Positions 8,592 to 15,734 of a stretch of DNA of 64,000 bases are shown piece by piece. Within the stretch, counting starts at the first letter, position 1, and each line of letters starts with the position of its first letter. Both the position numbers and the translations under genes were made by a program. Under the pieces are notes generated by a model. It was given only the letters and a program-made list of their open reading frames with translations, was not told where the DNA came from and ran no database searches. Source of the stretch: Rhizobium sophoriradicis (GTDB lineage Bacteria; Pseudomonadota; Alphaproteobacteria; Rhizobiales; Rhizobiaceae); contig NZ_RQIH01000017.1 of NCBI RefSeq assembly GCF_003939025.1, forward strand, positions 83,517-147,516, written 5' to 3'.

Positions 8592-10225
8592 ATGACATGA
8601 CAGAACCGCTCCTTTCCGTCCGCGATCTCTCGGTTGCCTTTCATCAGGGCGGCGAGACGTCGCTTGCCGTCGATCACATCTCCTTCGATATCGCCAAGGG
8701 CGAGGTCGTGGCGCTGGTCGGCGAATCCGGTTCCGGCAAGTCGGTCTCGGCCAATTCGATCCTGAAGCTTTTGCCCTATCCCTCCGCAAGCCATCCCTCC
8801 GGCGAAATCCTGTTCAAGGGCAAGGACCTCTTGAAGGCGTCGGAGCGGGCGTTGCGTGAGGTTCGCGGCAACGACATCACCATGATCTTCCAGGAGCCAA
8901 TGACCTCGCTCAATCCGCTTCATACGATCGAGAAGCAGATCGCCGAAATCCTCGCCCTGCATCAGGGCATCACCGGCCAGCCGGCGCGCCAGCGTGTGCT
9001 GGAATTGTTGAACCAGGTCGGCATCCGCGAGCCGGAAAAGCGGCTGAAGGCCTATCCGCACGAACTGTCCGGCGGGCAGCGCCAGCGTGTCATGATCGCC
9101 ATGGCGCTCGCCAACCGGCCGGAATTGCTGATCGCCGACGAGCCGACCACCGCGCTCGACGTCACCGTGCAGGCGCAGATCCTCGAACTGCTGCGGCAAT
9201 TGAAGGCGGCGCACGGCATGTCGCTGCTGTTCATCACCCATGATCTCGGCATCGTGCGCAAATTCGCCGATCGCGTCTGCGTGATGACCAAGGGCAGGAT
9301 CGTCGAGACAGGGACCGTCGCGGAGGTCTTCGCCAATCCGAAGCACGATTATACCCGCCACCTCCTTGCCTCCGAGCCGCGCGGCGAGCCGCCGCTTGCC
9401 GATCCGTCGAAGCCGGTGGTGATGGAAGGGTCCGATATCCGCGTCTGGTTCCCGATCAAGGCAGGGCTGATGCGCCGTGTCGTCGACCATGTGAAGGCGG
9501 TCGACGGCATCGATCTTTCGCTGCGCGCCGGCCAGACGCTCGGCGTCGTCGGCGAGTCCGGTTCCGGCAAGACGACGCTCGGTCTGGCGCTCACGCGGCT
9601 GATCTCCTCGCAGGGGCGGATCGCTTTCGTCGGCAAGGATATAGCCGGCTATTCGTTCAGCGAGATGCGGCCGCTGCGCAACCAGCTGCAGATCGTCTTC
9701 CAGGATCCTTACGGCTCGCTCAGCCCGCGCATGTCGGTCGGCGATATCATTGCCGAAGGGCTGAAGGTGCATGAGCGCGCTTTAAGCGCCGAAGAGCGTG
9801 ACCAGCGCGTATGCTGGGCGCTGGAGGAGGTTGGTCTCGACCCCCTGACCCGCTGGCGTTACCCGCATGAATTTTCCGGCGGCCAGCGCCAGCGCATCGC
9901 CATTGCCCGCGCCATGGTGCTCAAACCGCGCTTCGTCATGCTCGACGAGCCGACCTCTGCGCTCGATATGAGCGTCCAGGCCCAGGTGGTCGATCTCCTG
10001 CGCGACCTGCAGAAGAAGCACGACCTCGCCTATCTCTTCATCAGCCATGATCTGAAGGTGGTGAAGGCGCTCGCCAACGACGTCATCGTCATGCGTTTCG
10101 GCAAGGTGGTGGAGCAGGGGCCGTCCTCGGAAATCTTCCGCGCTCCGAAGGACGATTACACCAAGGCGCTGATGGCCGCCGCCTTCAACATCGAGGCGGT
10201 GCCGACGCCCGCCGTGCAACAGTAA
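8588..10225 (+). CDS. yejF: YejF-type duplicated ABC transporter ATP-binding protein
   Basis: Two complete nucleotide-binding domains in one 545-residue chain power the YejBE pore. Walker A motifs are GESGSGKS at 45-52 and GESGSGKT at 322-329. Each half also carries the signature LSGGQRQR or FSGGQRQR and a DEPT Walker B. An oligopeptide-transporter C-terminal segment follows the first domain. The start ATG at 8588 overlaps the yejE stop (ATGA), so the protein begins MNDMTEPLL. The next gene starts 8 bases after its stop, so the operon continues. Confidence 0.95.
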   Translation: MNDMTEPLLSVRDLSVAFHQGGETSLAVDHISFDIAKGEVVALVGESGSGKSVSANSILKLLPYPSASHPSGEILFKGKDLLKASERALREVRGNDITMIFQEPMTSLNPLHTIEKQIAEILALHQGITGQPARQRVLELLNQVGIREPEKRLKAYPHELSGGQRQRVMIAMALANRPELLIADEPTTALDVTVQAQILELLRQLKAAHGMSLLFITHDLGIVRKFADRVCVMTKGRIVETGTVAEVFANPKHDYTRHLLASEPRGEPPLADPSKPVVMEGSDIRVWFPIKAGLMRRVVDHVKAVDGIDLSLRAGQTLGVVGESGSGKTTLGLALTRLISSQGRIAFVGKDIAGYSFSEMRPLRNQLQIVFQDPYGSLSPRMSVGDIIAEGLKVHERALSAEERDQRVCWALEEVGLDPLTRWRYPHEFSGGQRQRIAIARAMVLKPRFVMLDEPTSALDMSVQAQVVDLLRDLQKKHDLAYLFISHDLKVVKALANDVIVMRFGKVVEQGPSSEIFRAPKDDYTKALMAAAFNIEAVPTPAVQQ

Positions 10226-10233
10226 AGAACACC

Positions 10234-11193
10234 ATGTCCGCACATCCTCCTGTTCTCGTCGACATCAAGTTCAATCCCGAAGGTGTCGCCCGCGTGCTGA
10301 AAACGGCATTTGCCGACCGTGGCAGCATCAATCTCGCCTATCCGGCCGATCGGACCCGGGATCTCAGCGTGGCCGAATACGCGCTTCTCTGGAAGCCGGA
10401 TGCCGATCTTTTCAAAAGGGCGCCGAACCTCAAGGTGATCTTCTCGGGCGGCGCCGGCGTCGACCATATCGTCGGCATGGACGGCTTGCCTGAGATACCG
10501 ATCGTTCGGTTCGTCGATCGCAGCCTGACCACCCGCATGAGCGAGTGGGTGGTGATGCAATGCCTGATGCATCTGCGCGGGCAATACGCCCATGATATCA
10601 GCCAACGACGGCGGGAATGGGCCAAGCTGATCGCGCCCGAAGCGGCGGAAGTGACGGTCGGCGTCATGGGCCTCGGCGTGCTCGGGCAGGACGCGGTCGC
10701 CAAGCTGAAAGTGATGGGGTTCAACGTCGTCGGCTGGTCGCGGACCCGCAAACAGATTGATGGCGTAGAGACCTTCGATGCGCGCGAACTGGACGGGTTC
10801 CTCGCCAGGACCGACATTCTCGTCGGCCTCTTGCCGCTGACACCTGACACCACGGGGTTTTATGATGGCGGGCTGTTTAAGAAGCTCCGCCGCGACGGTG
10901 CGCTGGGGCGGCCGATCTTCATCAATGCAGGCCGTGGCCGGAGCCAGGTCGAGTCCGACATCGTCTCGGCCATCCGCAGCGGCATCCTCGGCGGCGCTTC
11001 GCTTGACGTTTTCGAGGTGGAGCCCTTGGCGTCGGATAGCCCGCTGTGGGAGTTGGAAAACGTCTTCATCACCCCGCATGACGCGGCGGTCTCCGAAGAG
11101 ACCGCGCTGTTCCGCCATGTCGAGACGCAGATCGCCCGTTTCGAGCGCGGTGAATCGCTGCAATTCGTGATCGACCGCGCCGCCGGTTATTGA
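10234..11193 (+). CDS. D-isomer-specific 2-hydroxyacid dehydrogenase (glyoxylate/hydroxypyruvate reductase type)
   Basis: Cytoplasmic NAD(P)-dependent reductase of 2-oxoacids, 319 residues. The Rossmann motif GLGVLG is near residues 145-150. The catalytic Arg lies in the NAGRGR block, the Glu in FEVEPL and the His in TPHDAA, as in the GhrA branch of the family. It starts 8 bases after yejF, so it is probably the last gene of the peptide-import operon, although a metabolic link to peptide uptake is not obvious. Exact substrate (glyoxylate, hydroxypyruvate or another 2-oxoacid) cannot be fixed from sequence. A GC hairpin and a RIME repeat follow it. Confidence 0.88.
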   Translation: MSAHPPVLVDIKFNPEGVARVLKTAFADRGSINLAYPADRTRDLSVAEYALLWKPDADLFKRAPNLKVIFSGGAGVDHIVGMDGLPEIPIVRFVDRSLTTRMSEWVVMQCLMHLRGQYAHDISQRRREWAKLIAPEAAEVTVGVMGLGVLGQDAVAKLKVMGFNVVGWSRTRKQIDGVETFDARELDGFLARTDILVGLLPLTPDTTGFYDGGLFKKLRRDGALGRPIFINAGRGRSQVESDIVSAIRSGILGGASLDVFEVEPLASDSPLWELENVFITPHDAAVSEETALFRHVETQIARFERGESLQFVIDRAAGY

Positions 11194-11243
11194 GCCTCCG
11201 GAACCTTCGAGACGACTGACCGTTTTCTCTGCGAACGTTTCTT

Positions 11244-11260
11244 GCGGCCGCATCGGCCGC
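11244..11260. terminator. short GC hairpin after the hydroxyacid dehydrogenase
   Basis: A perfect 7-bp stem GCGGCCG / CGGCCGC with a CAT loop. It has no T-run and abuts the RIME repeat at 11262. It may end the yej transcript together with the two palindromes that follow. Confidence 0.35.
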
Positions 11261-11261
11261 T

Positions 11262-11375
11262 AGAACAGGATGCTTTTAGGCCCGGTCGGCCTGAAATCTG
11301 AATCCTGTTCTAAATTAAAGAGTTAGAGCATAATGTCGTCCGAAAACCGCTCACACTTTTCGACATCATGCTCTA
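11262..11375. repeat. RIME-type intergenic repeat, copy 1
   Basis: A 114-base element of two large imperfect palindromes. The first (11262-11311) opens AGAACAGGAT and closes ATCCTGTTCT. The second (11324-11375) opens TAGAGCATAATGTCGTCC and closes GACATCATGCTCTA. A near-identical copy lies at 21598-21710. Size, two-palindrome structure and intergenic location match the RIME1 elements described in Rhizobium; the name is from memory of that family. Confidence 0.8.
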
Positions 11376-11396
11376 AGTCAGCGGAAGGAGACGATG

Positions 11397-11774
11397 ATGG
11401 CGCATCAGACGGAAACACGCTGGGAAAAATCCGACGGCAAGCTTCACAAGGAAGAGCAGATCCCGCCGGTCAAGGCAAAACAGGGGCGCACGGGATACCG
11501 CATCCTGACGGTGCTGCTCGTCGCCCTGATCCTCGCTTTCGTGGTCTGGATCCCGGTCGAGATCTGGGGTAATCGCGAGGCGGACGAGGTTGCGCCGCAA
11601 CAGCCCGGCCAGCAACTCCAGCAGCAGCAATCGGACGCAGCACCTGCCCCGACGCAGCAGAACAGCAATGCGGTGCCGACCGAGACGCCGGCGACAGCAC
11701 CGGCCCCGGATGCGGCGCCTGCGGCACCCGCCCAGCCCGCGGCACCGACCCAGCCGGCGGCGCCGGCCCAATAG
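11397..11774 (+). CDS. small single-pass membrane protein with Pro/Ala/Gln-rich tail
   Basis: About 125 residues, function unknown. A charged N-terminal part (about 1-32) precedes one transmembrane helix (about 34-55, ILTVLLVALILAFVVWIPV). The tail is made almost only of Gln, Pro and Ala, with repeated APAAPAQPAAPTQ-like units, and would lie in the periplasm. Two adjacent ATGs compete: 11394 sits 3 bases from the ribosome-binding site GGAAGGAG, while 11397 sits 6 bases from it and is preferred. A strong terminator follows. Proline/alanine-rich periplasmic tails often span toward or bind the cell wall, but that is only a guess here. Confidence 0.7.
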   Translation: MAHQTETRWEKSDGKLHKEEQIPPVKAKQGRTGYRILTVLLVALILAFVVWIPVEIWGNREADEVAPQQPGQQLQQQQSDAAPAPTQQNSNAVPTETPATAPAPDAAPAAPAQPAAPTQPAAPAQ

Positions 11775-11794
11775 AGCAAATCAACGTATCTTCC

Positions 11795-11833
11795 ATCCCG
11801 CCGCCAGGACGCGGCGGGATGTTTATGTTTTAT
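11795..11833 (+). terminator. rho-independent terminator
   Basis: A perfect 10-bp stem ATCCCGCCGC / GCGGCGGGAT with loop CAGGAC, followed by GTTTATGTTTTAT. It ends the small membrane-protein transcript before pncB. Confidence 0.85.
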
Positions 11834-11940
11834 CTGGACTTTGCCCGCTGATTTTTCGATAAGAAGACGCACGAGCCGGTTTCGTGCGCCGGCCCGCAAA
11901 CTTGGCAGCACCTGACCGGATGGGACAGGGGCAGGAATTC

Positions 11941-13245
11941 ATGGCCAAGACCGATATTGCAAGACGCGTCTACAATCACGCGTGGAAGCTCGACCCGATC
12001 ATCCGCAGCCTGATCGATACCGACTTCTACAAGCTGCTGATGCTGCAGATGATCTGGAAGCTCTATCCAGACGTCAATGCCTCCTTCACGTTGATCAATC
12101 GGACGAAACGCGTCCACCTCGCCGAGGAGATCGACGAAGGCGAATTGCGTGAACAGCTGGATCACGCCCGTACGCTGAGGCTTTCCAAGAAGGAGATGAT
12201 CTGGCTGGCTGGTAACAGCTTCTACGGCCGCGCGCAGATTTTCGAGCCGGAATTCCTCGCCTGGCTTTCCAACTTCCAGCTCCCGGAATACGAGCTGTCG
12301 AAGAAGGACGGCCAGTATGTGCTGGATTTTCACGGGGCCTGGAAGGAAACCACGATGTGGGAGATCCCGGCGCTCGCGATCGTCAACGAGCTGCGCTCGC
12401 GCTCGGCGATGAAAGCGCTCGGCCCTTTCACCCTTGACGTGCTCTATGCCCGCGCCAAGGCGAAGATGTGGTCGAAGGTCGAGCGGCTGAGGGAACTGCC
12501 GGGTTTACGCATTTCCGATTTCGGCACCCGCCGCCGCCACAGTTTTCTCTGGCAGCGCTGGTGCGTCGAGGCGCTGAAGGAAGGCATCGGCCCGGCTTTT
12601 ACCGGCACCAGCAATGTATTGCTGGCAATGGATTCCGATCTCGAAGCGGTCGGTACCAATGCCCATGAGCTGCCGATGGTGGCCGCTGCCCTGGCGCAAA
12701 CCGACGAGCAGCTGCGCACCGCCCCTTATAAGATCCTGCGCGACTGGAACAAGCTCTATGGCGGCAACCTTCTGATCGTCCTGCCGGATGCCTTTGGCAC
12801 CGCGGCTTTCCTGCGCGACGCGCCGGAATGGGTGGCCGACTGGACCGGCTTTCGCCCGGACAGCGCGCCGCCGATCGAGGGCGGTGAGAAGATCATCGAC
12901 TGGTGGAAAAAGATGGGCCGCGATCCGCGCCAGAAGCTGCTGATCTTCTCCGACGGCCTCGATGTGGACGCCATCATCGACACTTACCGGCATTTCGAAG
13001 GCCGCGTGCGGATGAGCTTCGGCTGGGGCACGAATCTGACGAATGATTTTGCCGGCTGTGCCCCGACCGAAATATCGGGCCTCAACCCGATCTCGGTCGT
13101 CTGCAAAGTCAGCGACGCCAATGGCCGTCCGGCGGTGAAGCTCTCAGACAATCCGCAGAAGGCGACGGGCGAACCGGCAGAGGTCGAACGTTACCTGAAA
13201 TTCTTCGGCACCGAGGACAGGGTCGATCAGACCGTCCTGGTTTAG
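11941..13245 (+). CDS. pncB: nicotinate phosphoribosyltransferase
   Basis: Joins nicotinate to phosphoribosyl pyrophosphate, with ATP hydrolysis, to give nicotinate mononucleotide in the NAD salvage pathway. At 434 residues it is the usual length for the alphaproteobacterial enzyme. Family blocks include TDFYKLLMLQ near residue 23, the FGTRRRHSFLWQ region and GTSNVLLAM. The start ATG at 11941 has a GGGGCAGG ribosome-binding site. An upstream in-frame ATG at 11884 would add 19 residues without family support. Its last four bases overlap the stop end of a convergent small gene. It appears to be transcribed alone. Confidence 0.95.
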   Translation: MAKTDIARRVYNHAWKLDPIIRSLIDTDFYKLLMLQMIWKLYPDVNASFTLINRTKRVHLAEEIDEGELREQLDHARTLRLSKKEMIWLAGNSFYGRAQIFEPEFLAWLSNFQLPEYELSKKDGQYVLDFHGAWKETTMWEIPALAIVNELRSRSAMKALGPFTLDVLYARAKAKMWSKVERLRELPGLRISDFGTRRRHSFLWQRWCVEALKEGIGPAFTGTSNVLLAMDSDLEAVGTNAHELPMVAAALAQTDEQLRTAPYKILRDWNKLYGGNLLIVLPDAFGTAAFLRDAPEWVADWTGFRPDSAPPIEGGEKIIDWWKKMGRDPRQKLLIFSDGLDVDAIIDTYRHFEGRVRMSFGWGTNLTNDFAGCAPTEISGLNPISVVCKVSDANGRPAVKLSDNPQKATGEPAEVERYLKFFGTEDRVDQTVLV

Positions 13246-13466
13246 GCTCGCCGCGCCGTACGGCCGTCCCGGGGCATATCGATGTGCCCGGCCATCGCGT
13301 CCTCGATCGACCAGCCGAAGCGCCAGGCGTCGAACATCGAATACCATTCCTGCAGATCGGTGATCGGCAGGACATCCGGCTTCGACATCGGATTGTCGGC
13401 CAGGCTGCGGCCGAGCGCACGGTCGCGTGCGCCGCGTTCCTGCATCTCAAGCAGATCCTCGAACAT
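13242..13466 (-). CDS. small conserved-looking protein, function unknown
   Basis: A 74-residue acidic/aromatic protein that I do not recognise. It begins MFEDLLEMQERG and contains a Trp/Phe-rich centre (LQEWYSMFDAWRFGWSIED) and a basic C-terminus (TARRA). The ATG at 13466 has an excellent ribosome-binding site (AGAGGGGG, 5-base spacing); the GTG two codons upstream sits inside that site and is disfavoured. It converges on pncB with a 4-base overlap of the coding ends. The good ribosome-binding site and non-repetitive composition argue it is real. Confidence 0.6.
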   Translation of the reverse strand: MFEDLLEMQERGARDRALGRSLADNPMSKPDVLPITDLQEWYSMFDAWRFGWSIEDAMAGHIDMPRDGRTARRA

Positions 13467-13574
13467 CGTCACCCCCTCTTTTGATTGGGTTTATGCAATC
13501 ATGCTAATGAAGCATTGTCGAGTCCGGATGCGGGGATTCCGGTTTTTCACAGGATTAGCCCTAATTTGCTATCT

Positions 13575-13690
13575 CGATGCTGAGTTGACGGGGAGGCCCG
13601 GCTTCCTGGCTGGGGTCCGCCGCCGAGCCTCCCGGCTGGCCGATCTTCAAGTCGGCAGCGCCGACAACTTGTCGCCTTCCGGCCGGGGCG
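13575..13690 (+). ncRNA. candidate structured RNA in a 326-base gap
   Basis: The gap 13467-13792 holds no credible gene but folds strongly. Three helices can be seen: GGGAGGC (13591-13597) with GCCTCCC (13627-13633), CCCGGCTGG (13631-13639) with CCGGCCGGG (13679-13687, one G-U), and inside the latter CAAGTCGGC (13648-13656) with GCCGA...CTTG (13660-13671). A GCTATCT box at about 13567-13573 could be the -10 of a plus-strand promoter. No T-run follows, so the 3' end is undefined and strand is a guess. I do not recognise a known RNA family. Confidence 0.3.
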
Positions 13691-13792
13691 ATCCAACCAA
13701 GATCAGATCAATGGTGAACGGTCGGCTAATATCCACCGGATCTGTGCCGATCCCACACGATCCGGCAGGTCGGCTGCGGCATTCTCGACTGT

Positions 13793-14002
13793 TCAGGCCG
13801 CCAGCCTGCGAAACCGGGTTCTGATCCGGTCGAGGTAATAATGGCCGGGAGACGGTGCCGCCGTCATCGCATGGGCTTCCGAAGAGGGAACGCCCTCGAA
13901 CAGCCGCTCCTCGCCATTCCTAAAGCAAATCCTGAGCCGCCCGTCTTCCTGGCTGAAATAGACGGATTTGATGATCTTCGACTTCACCGAAAGTTCTTCC
14001 AC
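13793..14002 (-). CDS. KTSC domain protein
   Basis: A protein of about 69 residues consisting of one KTSC domain, a small beta-rich fold named for a lysyl-tRNA-synthetase C-terminal-like region and often found alone. The visible pattern is KSKIIKSVYFSQEDGRLRICF, then FRNGEERLFEGVP, then the terminal Tyr/Arg-rich stretch (PGHYYLDRIRTRF). Molecular function is unknown for the family. The GTG at 14002 is preferred because GAGG precedes it by 8 bases. A TTG at 14044 would add 14 residues without a ribosome-binding site. Confidence 0.65.
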   Translation of the reverse strand: MEELSVKSKIIKSVYFSQEDGRLRICFRNGEERLFEGVPSSEAHAMTAAPSPGHYYLDRIRTRFRRLAA

Positions 14003-14164
14003 CTGTTTTACCTCTGTTTTTAGTTTTGCAGACGGTAAACCCAAACGTGCAAAGACGCGGTGAAGCAGCGTGGTAAAAATTCAGGAATCTTTCTGATCAA
14101 CCCTGGCGTTTCCTTCGATGGGGATCGGGCCTTCGTTTCCGCACGTTATGGGAGATCAGCCGAT

Positions 14165-14194
14165 GTTGACAAACTTTGCCAAACAACTCAATTT
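14165..14194 (+). promoter_or_regulatory. candidate promoter of parDE
   Basis: A consensus -35 TTGACA (14165-14170) is followed after 17-18 bases by an AT-rich AATTTT box, about 25 bases upstream of the parD ATG. Toxin-antitoxin promoters are normally autorepressed by the complex; no clear operator palindrome is visible. Confidence 0.4.
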
Positions 14195-14214
14195 TGATGA
14201 AACGGAGAGCTTCG

Positions 14215-14466
14215 ATGGCGACCATGAACGTATCGCTGCCCGATCCCATGAAAGATTGGGTGGAAGCGCAAACCAAAACAGGCCGTTATGCCAATGCGAG
14301 CGATTATGTCCGCGACCTCATCAGGAAAGATCAGGAGCGAAACGACAAGGTCGCAGCTATGCAGCGCTTTGTCGATGAAGGCTTGAAGAGCGGCGTCGGG
14401 TCGCGGTCGAAGGACGAGCTGTTTGAGGCTGCTCGGGCGCGCGAGGAAAGCTCTCGCGGCAATTGA
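14215..14466 (+). CDS. parD: ParD-family antitoxin
   Basis: An 83-residue ribbon-helix-helix antitoxin. The N-terminal strand MATMNVSLPDPMKDWVE and the helix block ASDYVRDLIRKDQER are typical of ParD/CC2985-type proteins. The disordered charged C-terminus (KSGVGSRSKDELFEAARA) would wrap the toxin. The ATG at 14215 has GGAG 7 bases upstream. An in-frame ATG at 14176 adds 13 residues not seen in the family. Its TGA stop overlaps the parE start (TGATG), so the pair is translationally coupled. Confidence 0.88.
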   Translation: MATMNVSLPDPMKDWVEAQTKTGRYANASDYVRDLIRKDQERNDKVAAMQRFVDEGLKSGVGSRSKDELFEAARAREESSRGN

Positions 14467-14759
14467 TGATGGGCTTTCGCCTTGCGGAAGAAGCGGAAGA
14501 GGACATTGTCGGCATAGCCGAAACGGGCATTCGCCTGTTTGGCTCAGCGCACGCTCGGCGCTACCATGATGAACTCTACGCCATTTTTGATCTGATTGCT
14601 GCCAATCCCCGTATGGCGCGCGAACGGCATGAAATTTCTCCTCCGATGTGCATTCATCCGTTCAAGGCCCATCTCGTCGTTTATACGATTGCGGAGGGCG
14701 ATAATGTTCTCATTGTCCGTATTCGCCACGGACACGAAGATTGGTCCAGTCAGGTTTAA
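14466..14759 (+). CDS. parE: ParE-family toxin (RelE/ParE superfamily)
   Basis: A 97-residue toxin with the ParE order: FRLAEEAEEDIVGIAE, then a central helix RRYHDELYAIFDLIAANPRMARE, then the C-terminal strands HPFKAHLVVYTI and VLIVRIRHGHEDW. ParE toxins usually inhibit DNA gyrase; RelE-type relatives cut mRNA, and sequence alone does not settle which. Starts at 14463 (TTG), 14466 or 14469 are possible; 14466 overlaps the parD stop. The module sits next to tRNA-Ser, a common landing place for acquired genes, but its base composition is not markedly foreign and no mobility gene is nearby. Confidence 0.88.
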   Translation: MMGFRLAEEAEEDIVGIAETGIRLFGSAHARRYHDELYAIFDLIAANPRMARERHEISPPMCIHPFKAHLVVYTIAEGDNVLIVRIRHGHEDWSSQV

Positions 14760-14791
14760 AATTTCACTCTGTTGGATGAAAATGCGAAGAA

Positions 14792-14881
14792 TGGCGGACA
14801 GGGAGGGATTCGAACCCTCGGTACGCTTTCACGTACACACGCGTTCCAGGCGTGCGCCTTAAACCACTCGGCCACCTGTCC
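14792..14881 (-). tRNA. tRNA-Ser (anticodon GGA)
   Basis: A 90-base class II tRNA including encoded CCA. The acceptor stem GGACAGG pairs with CCTGTCC. The anticodon stem CACGC/GCGTG encloses the loop CTGGAAC, giving anticodon GGA for serine UCC/UCU codons. A long variable arm (GTACGTGAAAGCGTAC) and a standard T-arm with GGTTCGAATCC are present. Confidence 0.97.
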
Positions 14882-15108
14882 TTTGGCGTTCGCACCAGGA
14901 GAGGAGCAAATCGTCGGAACGGCGCGATATATACCGATGAATTTTTGCCGATCAACCCAAATCTAACAGTTTTTTGACTTCTTCGGATAAAACTCGCCTG
15001 CGCCCGTCCATTGTGCTTCACCCCATCGATGACTATGTAATTCTCAAGGCGGAGAATGGCGCGGGGTCCGCCGGAATTGTCCGGCATATCGAAGCGTCGG
15101 AGGAGTTG

Positions 15109-15426
15109 ATGCGTTTCCTGTTGCGTCTGGCCAGTCTTGTCGCGCTTGCGGCGGCCGTTATTGCCGGGACCATCGATTCGATCCAGTCGGTTGCGGCATC
15201 CGCCGTTGTCATGACGCCGATGTCGGAGGCCTGGCAGGATGTGAGTCCGGACACGCTGACCTCGCTGCAATCTGCGCTTTCCTACTATATCCATCCCCGT
15301 TTCTACGCCTTTATCTTCCAGTGGCTGATGCTCCAGCCGGCCTTTGCCGTCTTTCTGGTGATCGCGCTGCTTCTCTGGATGATCGGCTATAAGAAGCCGC
15401 CGATCGCCGGTCGCTTCACTGCATAG
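15109..15426 (+). CDS. small two-helix membrane protein, function unknown
   Basis: A 105-residue protein with a hydrophobic N-terminal segment (about 3-24, a signal anchor) and a second membrane helix near the C-terminus (about 74-94), ending KKPPIAGRFTA. Between them is a periplasmic loop with the pattern MSEAWQDVSPDTLTSLQ. I do not recognise a named family, though the layout is typical of small proteins conserved in rhizobia. The start at 15109 follows GGAGGAG. The frame is open further upstream from 14974 but that part has no ribosome-binding site. Confidence 0.65.
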   Translation: MRFLLRLASLVALAAAVIAGTIDSIQSVAASAVVMTPMSEAWQDVSPDTLTSLQSALSYYIHPRFYAFIFQWLMLQPAFAVFLVIALLLWMIGYKKPPIAGRFTA

Positions 15427-15734
15427 GTGCTTGAGCCGTCGATCCGGCAAAAGACCGGGTGCATTTGCCCGTCCCCGGTTTCAGCAACGGCCAGCGGATC
15501 GGCTAAAAAATCCGCATCCCGGTCGGCGAGATGTCCAAAAATCCGCCCGGCAGAACTGATTTTCAGCAATTGCTGCAAATCTTTACCGCCTGAAAAATTT
15601 CTGGTGAATTTTTCCGTGAGCCATGCAAGGATGCGCGCAGCCAGGCCTCCGGGGGGAGGTCGGTGGTTCCGCAGACATGTCCGCAAAGGACTTGCGGGAG
15701 GACCCCTAACGAATAGCAACAACAGGGCTGCACA
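15427..15734 (+). promoter_or_regulatory. control region and leader of the nucleoside importer operon
   Basis: This 308-base gap contains two inverted repeats that look like operators: CAGCAATTGCTG (15564-15575, perfect) and GAAAAATT/AATTTTTC (15592-15599 and 15607-15614, 7-base spacer). Downstream are two leader hairpins: CCTCC-GGGG-GGAGG (15646-15659) and CCGCAA-AGGAC-TTGCGG (15681-15697). The second competes with GTCC-GCAAA-GGAC. A nucleoside-responsive repressor or RNA switch would fit, but no known riboswitch consensus is visible. Confidence 0.5.

Noticed and set aside
8129..9772. 547-codon minus-strand frame opposite yejE/yejF
   Set aside because: It lies fully antisense to two well-supported genes and its composition (His/Asp/Arg-rich) reflects codon bias of the real strand.
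13282..13824. 180-codon plus-strand open frame
   Set aside because: It is antisense to the 74-residue gene, crosses the structured gap, has no ribosome-binding site and an Arg/Ser/Cys-rich composition typical of frames opposite GC-rich genes.
14792..14881. Genomic island att site at tRNA-Ser
   Set aside because: No integrase gene and no direct repeat of the tRNA 3' end were found nearby.
15427..15734. Purine riboswitch upstream of the nucleoside importer
   Set aside because: The conserved junction and loop sequences of the purine class are absent; only unassigned hairpins are seen.
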